The position numbers were made by a program, and so were the translations under genes. From the NCBI GenBank assembly GCA_022059125.1, contig JAEUWY010000016.1, forward strand, positions 744,001 to 808,000: DNA of 64,000 bases, read 5' to 3'. This document shows positions 56,801 to 64,000 of this stretch, piece by piece; positions within the stretch are counted from its first letter, which is position 1, and every line of letters starts with the position of its first letter. The notes beneath the pieces were generated by a model. It saw nothing but the letters and a program-made list of their open reading frames with translations. It did not search any database and had not been told where the DNA came from. The stretch is from Corynespora cassiicola (taxonomy: Eukaryota > Ascomycota > Dothideomycetes > Pleosporales > Corynesporascaceae).

Positions 56801-57701
56801 CTCCAGCTCCGGAGGAAGATGAGCTAGATCTCATGGCGGGCACTACGGAAGACGACTTCACGGAAGCCATTGCACACATCCGCGAGCGAGAGCTACTGTA
56901 CGGCCCACAGTCTTTGCTTGCCAATTTCGGTCCACTTGTTTCAGACATTTGCGCCAACAACACCTCATACAACCACCCCACACTTCAGGCTCAGGCGGCC
57001 CTCTGTTTGGCCAAGTTGATGTGTGTAAGTTCCGAGTACTGCGAGCGGAACCTCGGCCTTCTGCTCACCATACTCGAGAGGAGCAAGGATGCTGTGGTCC
57101 GCAGCAACCTTGTCCTTGCTCTTGGCGACATGGCGGTCTGCTTCAACCATCTCATTGACGAGAACACCGACTTCCTTTACAGGCGCTTAAAGGACGGCGA
57201 CCCAAGTGTGAAGCGAACCTGTCTTATGACGTTGACTTTCTTGATCTTGGCTGGGCAGGTCAAGGTCAAGGGCCAGCTGGGTGAAATGGCCAAGTGTTTA
57301 GAGGACAGTGACAGGAAAATCGCCGACATGGCACGCATGTTCTTCACTGAGCTGGCCACCAAGGACAATGCTGTTTACAATCAATTTGTGGACATGTTTA
57401 GTGTCCTCAGTGCCGATACTGGCTTGGACGAGGAGGCGTTCAAGAAGATCGTCAAGTTCTTGTCAGGATTCATCGAGAAGGTACGTCTTGAACAACGTTG
57501 GTGCAGGAAGCTTAGTCTAACCAAATGCAGGACAAGCATGCCAAACAACTCGCGAACAAGCTTGCTGCCCGGTTGCCCCGAGCCGAAAGCGAGAGGCAGT
57601 GGAATGACGTTGCATACACTTTGGGCCTTCTGCAGCACAAGGATGAGGAGATTCAGAAGGTTCTTGCCGAGGGCTTCAAGGTGGTGCAGGCCACCGCGTA
57701 A
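53838..57701 (+). CDS. CND1: Condensin complex subunit 1 (CAP-D2 type)
   Basis: HEAT-repeat subunit of condensin I, required for mitotic chromosome compaction; fission yeast Cnd1, budding yeast Ycs4. Exons 53838-54669, 54719-57480 and 57531-57701 give 1254 residues, within the family range. The Cnd1 N-terminal domain covers about the first 250 residues. HEAT-like helices follow, for example RRQKVAELAARSLEDKSSNV and RRNAIKLLSKLVSTHP. A Lys-rich segment near 970-1010 (RKSMQSEAATPAKKGRKKSV) looks like a nuclear signal. The conserved C-terminal condensin region has LYGPQSLLANFGPLVSDIC, KDAVVRSNLVLALGDMAVCF and DGDPSVKRTCLMTLTFLIL. The start context is CGCACCATGG. Confidence 0.95.
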
Positions 57702-59391
57702 TCAGATTAGGAGACGCTATCCACGATGTGTATGATTTACATGATACCTTGGGTTGGACCTGCATTGGCTCGGTTGGCGTTCTGGCGCGGGATGCTTCTC
57801 CGCATGATAGTAATGATCCACTTTTGCATGTTCCGGGCAGAAGAATGAGGCGTGATAAGCTCACGTTCTAGACTTTCGGTGCTATTCTTTGACCACTCTC
57901 AAGGCACCTAAGCATGACTCCTGGCCCGCCCTGAAGTACACGGGTTGGTTTTTCACGTGGCGAATATCAACAAACCACATTCGTCACTAGCGTCTCTGAA
58001 CGGAGCAGTCGTGTCCCCTCCCTGCAGATAGCATCATTTCTCTCTCAATTCCGGCGTCAGCGTTCCTTGACGCCTCTTCCCCCGTTGGCAAGGTGCACAT
58101 TCTGTTCCGCACTCGGGCCTACTGACACGGGCCCCTGACGCGCAGTCACATTGTTCACCACCCTCTTAGCGAGACCGATGCACAATCGCCAATGTTGACG
58201 GGCTGTGTGCCGCGTATTGATACGCGAAGAAGCGGGAAGACGGGATCTGCCAGGATCACTCGATGCTTCATGTCTCCAGAAACGCGTCGAAAAAAAGCTC
58301 TCCGGGGTTTCACGCCAATCGTCAGTGCCAATAAATAGCAACAACAGCTGTCAAACCGTCAAAAAACGCGTTGAGCGGGTGGCCGTGCAACGCGGGAGGA
58401 AGGGAGGGAGGAAGGGAGGAAGCGCGCGTAGCTCCGCCGTTTCACGATCTCATGGCCCAAGGAAGGGCCGAACTTTGCGGAACCCTTCACCATTCACAGC
58501 CGGACTCCTTCTCCGTTAAAAAGAGGTGGTGGGAACGGCAAGGCAAACGATTTGCAAATCATTCTCCATCAGGCTTGGTGTTGCGTCGGGCAGCCACGAG
58601 GTCAGGAACCCCTGACTTACCGAGTACGGTATCCAGAGAGGCGATATCCTCGCTAAAGTTTAACTTTGCAAATCGATATCACACGCTATCAGGTGGTCAG
58701 GCCGGATACCTGAATCCAGGATGGCGATGACGCTAGAACGATGGAAAGGGCTGAGATCAATGTGACGTGGGTGAGAAATGGCGTGGTGAACGTCTGGGGG
58801 CGTTGCTCTTCATTTCACGTCCTGTTCGGACACATGCACCATCAGCACGGAGTTGTACTCGGCGCAATGATTCGTTACACCGTCAATTGTGAAAGTTGGT
58901 TAATCATTCACGAGGCAACTGCCAGTTCCTGGTCAGCGTACTTCCAGGACCCGTAATTCCTTTTTCCCCGGTAGATCCTCTACCGTTATAGAGTATAGTG
59001 CCGCCCTCGGCTCCAGGCAATGAGTGGATCATAAATCTCCTTGACGTGCGAGCTGGTAACTTTTGCCGCTTCCCCTAACTGGGATCAAAATTTTAGGGCC
59101 TGAAAACGTCTTCAAAACAAGAGGCATTAACGTTGCCTAGCCGGCATGGGATGCTTTCCGGATAGACGGGGAAGCATCTCATTCCTGTACCGAGTCAGCC
59201 CCCAAGACACTTGCCACTGTAGAATGAACTGAGCGAGAACTTTTCCACAATCTCTCTGACTCGTAAATTGCGTACGCAGCTGGAACAGGTAAGTGCCCGT
59301 ACCGCGGTTGCGACATGAGCGCAATGCTCAAAAGACGTCCAGCTCCCGTCTCCCGTCCCGTCGAAGCCGCCCGCCGCTTTCCTTTGTCGCC
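57702..59391. other. CND1-P450 intergenic region
   Basis: About 1.7 kb without a supported gene. It contains two ACGCGT boxes and a purine-rich GGGAGGAAGG array (58393-58422). Confidence 0.45.
58282..58371. promoter_or_regulatory. Pair of MCB-like ACGCGT boxes
   Basis: ACGCGT at 58282-58287 and 58366-58371, both flanked by A runs. They lie 1 kb upstream of the P450 and 0.6 kb downstream of CND1, so which gene they serve, if any, is unclear. Confidence 0.2.
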
Positions 59392-61243
59392 ATGTTACGA
59401 CTGGAACCTCTCCCGTCTCCTCTGGTCATGAATTCTACCGGGGAAACCTTGCTTGGGCCTGTACAGAGGCAGAACACGTACCATATGGGGTTCGATGCAT
59501 TTTACACAGTCGATGCGATAGACGCTCGACGGCTTCTTTATCTTTTGCTCGCTTTTGTGGTGATATCCTCTTTTACACGGTCGCGGCGTTATGGCAAGAT
59601 ACCGACGGCTGGTCGTCGCAGTATATTCGAGCCGACATGGTTGTTGAAATTTCGCTTCATCGTCAATTCCAGGTCGATCATCCAGGACGGTTACCAGAAG
59701 GTCGGTACTCGGTACAGCCAAGAGATGAATGATCCGCTAACACGAGAATCGCAGTTTAAAGATAGTTCTTTTGTTGTTAAGAGGCTTGATTCGGATCTCA
59801 TTGTGTTATCAAACAAATATCTTGACGAGTTACGACTTATCCCTAATAATAAGCTTAGCAATGTTCATTCGCAGGTCAAGGTAGGCTTCCGATTGCTTTT
59901 GGTGTGATGGCGCTGACGTTTGAAAAAGAATATGCTTGGGAAATATACCTACAGCAATTTTTTGCTTGAAAGCGATCAACATGTGCGCGTACTACAGAGC
60001 TACTTGACTCCTAATCTCAAAACATTCCTTTCGCGATCTGCTGAGGAGTTGGACTTCTCATTTGAGAATGACGTCCCTCAGCCTGATGGTAAGCAGACCT
60101 ATGGGATTTGAATGCTCCTGGTTAACACAACGCAGAATGGACCGAGGTCGACATCCAAGCAATACTCCAGAAGATGATAGCGCGAGTCTCATCACGAGTC
60201 TTCATTGGAGAGCGCGCTTCTCGGGATGAGACATGGCTCAATCTCTGCCTACAGTTTCCCATGAACGTGTTTTCCACCGCGTTCATCATGCGCCTCTTCC
60301 CTCCCTTCCTCTGGCCGCTCGTCTCGTGGATCCTGCCGACGCGATACTGGCTGCGCCAGAACCTCAAGCTCGGAAAACAAATCGTCGCGCCCATCATCGC
60401 CGAATACCAGGCCCGCGCCGCGAGCACATCCGACAAGCCCACTGAGAAAAGCACACTGCTGGAATGGATGGCTTCCAATGCGCAAGCCGACGAGGCAACA
60501 CCTGAGAAGCTCGCTCCGAGACTCATGTTCCTCTCCCTCGCATCCATCCACTCGACCTCCTCAGCGGCTGCAGCCGCGATATTCGACCTATGCTCGCACC
60601 CCGAAAACATCGCCCCCCTCCGCGAGGAGATCGACCAAGTCCTCGGCCCAAACATCCACTTCCCCGCCAAAGAAGGCCTCCAAAAGCTCTGGAAACTCGA
60701 CTCCTTCCTCAAAGAATCCCAGCGCTGCAACCCTCCCACTCTCCGTACGTCCCCACCCTCCCACCCCCCCCCCCGTACACCCGTGTCACACTAACACCTC
60801 GATCAGTAAGCCCCCAGCGCATCGCCCTCGAACCCCTCACCCTCTCCGACGGAACCCCCATCCCCAAAAACGCCACCATCGCCTTCCCCTCCTCCTCCCT
60901 CTTCGCCGACCCAGCCCTCCTCCCGCACCCCGAGCGCTTCGACGCACTGCGCGCCTACACCCAGCGCATGCAAACTCCCGGCGAGTCGTCGCGCAACCTC
61001 ATGGTGTCGACGCACAAGGATCACTTGTACTTTGGCCACGGGCGGCAGGCGTGTCCCGGGCGGTTCTTCGCGGCCAACGAGATCAAGATGATTCTCGTGC
61101 GGTTTTTGGTCGAGTACGAGGTTCGGTGGAAGGAGGGGGTGGGGGAGAGGTGGGGGTCGCCAGAGGGGAGGACGTGGACGGTGGATGAGATGTGTTTTGT
61201 GGATCCGAGGGTGAGGGTGGAGGTTAGGAGGAGGAGGGGGTGA
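59392..61243 (+). CDS. Cytochrome P450 monooxygenase
   Basis: Membrane-anchored heme monooxygenase, substrate unknown. Exons 59392-59880, 59929-60088, 60136-60744 and 60807-61243 give 564 residues. An N-terminal hydrophobic anchor RRLLYLLLAFVVISSF (about 46-61) is followed by RRYGKIPTAG. The I-helix region reads LASIHSTSSAAAAAIFDLC rather than the common AGxDT. The K-helix ExxR is in FLKESQR, and the heme-binding loop is FGHGRQACPGRFFAANE with Cys502 as thiolate ligand. This pattern resembles the ent-kaurene-oxidase-like and related fungal diterpene/alkaloid P450 group, but that is only a resemblance. No terpene synthase, PKS or NRPS is visible beside it. Confidence 0.92.
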
Positions 61244-62030
61244 GGTGTGTGTGCTTTTCACTTGTGTTTCTTTTGTTGTGGGGGATGGATTGTGTTTGCC
61301 CGTTCGTTCCTTATATAGTCTGTCCTTTGCGGTTTTCCTTTTCCGGTTTTGTTGTTTGGGCGGGCATGGTCATGTTTGCGAAATTAGATTGTGGGATTAT
61401 TGGTTGGGTTAGATTGCTTGGGCTGGCGGGATGGATGGGGGATATGGTGCGAGATACCCGCAGTTGCTACATGTAACGAATACCAAATTGTCATGATTGC
61501 GCGTTAAACATACCTATCGTTTCGCTCGTTGGTTTAATAGATTGTAGCGTGAGAAGCTTTAGTGCTGGGCAGGGCAGGCATGAACCCATTTTGTGATCAC
61601 GTGACTATATACGTTTACTTACCTACCTGGTACCCTCCTAGGTAGATAGGTATGTCGGGTTGAGCGCCAGGCACCTCCCAAGTACCTAACCACCAGTATC
61701 AGGTACCCACCCTTTTGGCGCCCGTGTGACCACGTGAAGACATACCGGACGAAGATCACTGCACTCAGCTATTCATAGTCAGTTGCTAGCACTTGTGGAG
61801 AATAGAGCCCATGCTCTCATGTCGATCAGGGTTTGGAGCTATGAATGATAGTTCGGCGAGGCCAAGATGCGCTCGCTCATCTGCCCACGTGGGGTTGGAA
61901 TTACTATTTACGTGACTTTCATTATTTACAAAAAGACCAAATTGTTCCGCCTGGACAGCTGTCTGCCACGATGCAAGGGTGTACAATGATGCAATGTATA
62001 TGCCTTATTACGCATCTAGAATTCATAAAA
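61244..62030. other. Convergent spacer P450 / DUF3176
   Basis: About 790 nt, no gene. It includes inverted TACCTAGGTA-type sequence near 61622-61655 and repeated GGTACC/AGTACC steps. Confidence 0.45.
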
Positions 62031-64000
62031 TCATATCCATCCCGAGGGAGGAGTAGGGTATCGTGGTTTAGAAGGACGTCTGGCGTGCGAGCGAACGAAA
62101 GGAGGAGGCGAGCTTTGAGAGCTCGCCTGCTGGCTCTCCTGGATATTTGCTTGAGTATTGGCTTGAAAGTTCGATTGTGAATTGGCCTGAGTATGTTCTT
62201 GGTAATACGCGTGAGGATTCGCCTCGTAATATGTCTGAGTCCTTGGTTGAGAGTCGAGAGGAAGGGAAGGATTGGACGCGAGAGGTGATGGGTGACTGTA
62301 AAACGCGAAAGGGGGCAAAGGACTCGAAGCACCGAGTGGAGGTGTCGGAAATGAAGGTTCGAAGGGCGAAACTGGCGGCGAATTTGCAGGAGGCGTCGGT
62401 GGCGATTTGAGTGACGAAGAGGATGAAGGACACTCGAGAGTAGGCGAAGACGACATCGACTTGATCGAAGGTGCATGAGAAAGCGTTCCAAATGAGGGTG
62501 TTGAGTGGGGCGACTTGAGAGACGGCGATTTGCTAGAGGGCGATATGGTAGAGCTGAGGGATTTAAGGGAAGGCGATGCGATCAGCGTGGTGTTAGTGAG
62601 TGGTGGTGATGGTGGAGGGTACATCGGAGACTTAAGTGATGCTTCCGAGCAAAGGGTTTGGCGAGCTTTGATAGTTGAAGGGGAAAGACCACTGTTGCCT
62701 GAAAATCTCCAACCAGATTTCGGAAGCCATTTGAGTTTAATTTCTTTGGCCTTCGCTCGTGGAGTTCCAACTTGCTTCGATGATGTGATTTTCTTTTGCA
62801 TCTCATCTGGGAGACCGTACAAAAGAGTTGCAATGGCTGACGTTTTCCAGACGCCCACTTGCTCCTGCTCTACAGAGCTCCGAACAACGGTAGCAATCAG
62901 GAACAAAAATGTGAGTGCAAGTAGACTGAGAGGAAGCGCCAACCATGCCCATCTGACTTCCACAAAGCTCTCCTCCTCAAAGGCAGGACCTTCCACATCT
63001 TCTGTGTGACCAGATGACCGCATCAAATTTGTAAGTGAAGTGGCCATGTTGTCCAGGTGATCTGTTACATTGTCGAAGATCCAAGGGTTGAACCCCATCT
63101 GCCTTGTAAGAGGATTGACAGTCAGATATTGTTTGTACCGGAGCCTAGCGTCGGCTTCGTCTGTGCTGTTGACGAGAGTAAAGGTCGAGGGAAACATGTC
63201 GTCGAATAAGGACAAAGTTAGGGCGTGGGTCCGGTTATGCACAGTGTATATTCTGCCTTCACTCCCCTGGACTGTCACATTTTCGCTGTACTCGTATGTG
63301 ACAAATTCCAGTTCTTTGTTGTCATTGTAGCCACGGATTGTCGACCATAACCCATCTCTGACGGATCCATTGACGATTGTGTTGGTGACCTTTTCCGTGT
63401 AACCGCCCTCAGAATATTCTGAATCAATTGTCTGGGCACACCAAGACAGAACGCACTCGTGTGCTATAGGGGTGGCATTCCTGCGAACATTGTCGAGGTT
63501 CCCGCCCGAGACAATCATTACGTGTGATAGAGGATTACGGCTGTTGTTGAGCCGGGATTGATATCCAGGTAGAGGTTCCCTTGTCATAATATCGTAGAGA
63601 GGATGAGCGCGCATCAACAATACCTCTTCTGCATGGGCACCCTCGGTATCAGTATTGTAGCCAGTCATGAGCAGGGGGTCATCCGCTTTGAGCCACCAAC
63701 CGCATGAAGTGCCGTTCGGCGAAACAACAAAGAGCCCGTCTTCGTCACGATCAAGTACTTGAACCCAGTCGAGCGGCTTCTCGATGCACTTGAATTCGAG
63801 TTGATCGGAGATGTCGGCACATTGATTGCACATGCCGAACGTTTCGTATTGCGCCCAAGTGCAATTGCTACTGGGACATGCCAACGGAATCTCGGCTCTG
63901 TTCCCTTTCCCGAAAGTGATGGGTGAGACTCCAGTATCGTAAAAGTAATGATAGGCAACACCCATCATGTTTTGGTCGAGTTCCAGGTTTTCTTCGCCGA
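62031..64000 (-). CDS. DUF3176-family membrane protein (C-terminal part)
   Basis: Minus-strand frame open from the window edge (continuing upstream of the Met at 63968, reading GEENLELDQN) to the stop at 62031, about 655 visible codons. The N-terminal part of the family, with its first membrane helices, would lie outside. The visible ectodomain is Cys- and N-glycosylation-site-rich: CPSSNCTWAQYETFGMCNQC, NGTSCGWW, ECVLSWCAQT and several N-x-S/T sites. A transmembrane helix WAWLALPLSLLALTFLFLIA lies near visible residues 343-362. The cytosolic tail is Ser/Pro-rich with recurring SLKSP units, followed by a Gln/Asn/Tyr-rich segment. The function of DUF3176 proteins is unknown; surface sensing has been guessed from the topology. 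Confidence 0.85.
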   Translation of the reverse strand, partial: GEENLELDQNMMGVAYHYFYDTGVSPITFGKGNRAEIPLACPSSNCTWAQYETFGMCNQCADISDQLEFKCIEKPLDWVQVLDRDEDGLFVVSPNGTSCGWWLKADDPLLMTGYNTDTEGAHAEEVLLMRAHPLYDIMTREPLPGYQSRLNNSRNPLSHVMIVSGGNLDNVRRNATPIAHECVLSWCAQTIDSEYSEGGYTEKVTNTIVNGSVRDGLWSTIRGYNDNKELEFVTYEYSENVTVQGSEGRIYTVHNRTHALTLSLFDDMFPSTFTLVNSTDEADARLRYKQYLTVNPLTRQMGFNPWIFDNVTDHLDNMATSLTNLMRSSGHTEDVEGPAFEEESFVEVRWAWLALPLSLLALTFLFLIATVVRSSVEQEQVGVWKTSAIATLLYGLPDEMQKKITSSKQVGTPRAKAKEIKLKWLPKSGWRFSGNSGLSPSTIKARQTLCSEASLKSPMYPPPSPPLTNTTLIASPSLKSLSSTISPSSKSPSLKSPHSTPSFGTLSHAPSIKSMSSSPTLECPSSSSSLKSPPTPPANSPPVSPFEPSFPTPPLGASSPLPPFAFYSHPSPLASNPSLPLDSQPRTQTYYEANPHAYYQEHTQANSQSNFQANTQANIQESQQASSQSSPPPFVRSHARRPSKPRYPTPPSGWI

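Overview
The window is nuclear DNA of a filamentous ascomycete (Pezizomycotina). The evidence is short GT-AG introns of about 45-130 nt with CTAAC/CTGAC-type branch sites, gene families known from filamentous fungi (NACHT-type NLR, DUF3176, SWI/SNF Ssr4, fungal tyrosinase, a P450), and compact housekeeping genes on both strands. A dothideomycete is plausible, but I cannot fix the class from this sequence alone. All spliced models were assembled by hand and each closes in frame.

Layout. 0-16.6 kb is a conserved housekeeping block: the 3' end of a dienelactone hydrolase, GINS subunit SLD5 (-), mitotic phosphatase CDC25 (-), a 3.4-kb gene-free gap, POL5 (+), the deubiquitinase UBP14 (+) and the mitochondrial Fe-S scaffold ISU1 (+). 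16.6-21.8 kb is gene-poor and holds one decayed-looking F-box-like ORF. 21.8-32.9 kb carries an inositol-monophosphatase-family gene, an LSM12-like gene, 6-phosphogluconate dehydrogenase (ten exons), an RBM42-like RNA-binding protein and the chromatin-remodeller subunit SSR4. 34.7-48.1 kb is accessory in character: tyrosinase, a small four-helix membrane protein, a membrane protein with an LRAT/papain-like N-terminus broken by one in-frame TGA, a GST-like protein, a single-exon NACHT/ankyrin NLR, then about 1.8 kb of decayed coding-like sequence. 48.5-57.7 kb returns to housekeeping: an ER-lumen HSP40 ending in HDEL, mitochondrial ribosomal protein uS17m, the CDC7 kinase and condensin CND1. 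The window ends with a cytochrome P450 and a DUF3176 membrane protein cut by the edge.

Function. Several genes act on chromosome duplication and segregation: SLD5 (CMG helicase), CDC7 (origin firing), CND1 (condensation) and CDC25 (mitotic entry). SCJ1, ISU1, uS17m, POL5, GND1 and UBP14 serve protein folding, Fe-S assembly, translation, NADPH supply and ubiquitin recycling. Tyrosinase, P450, GST-like, NLR and DUF3176 are typical variable genes linked to pigment, secondary metabolism, stress and non-self recognition.

Most notable: ISU1 appears to need a non-canonical AT-AC intron with a U2-like donor. Next are the single TGA in the LRAT-like gene, a 63-nt stop-free intron inside the ATP-binding loop of CDC7, and an NLR in an AT-richer accessory stretch.
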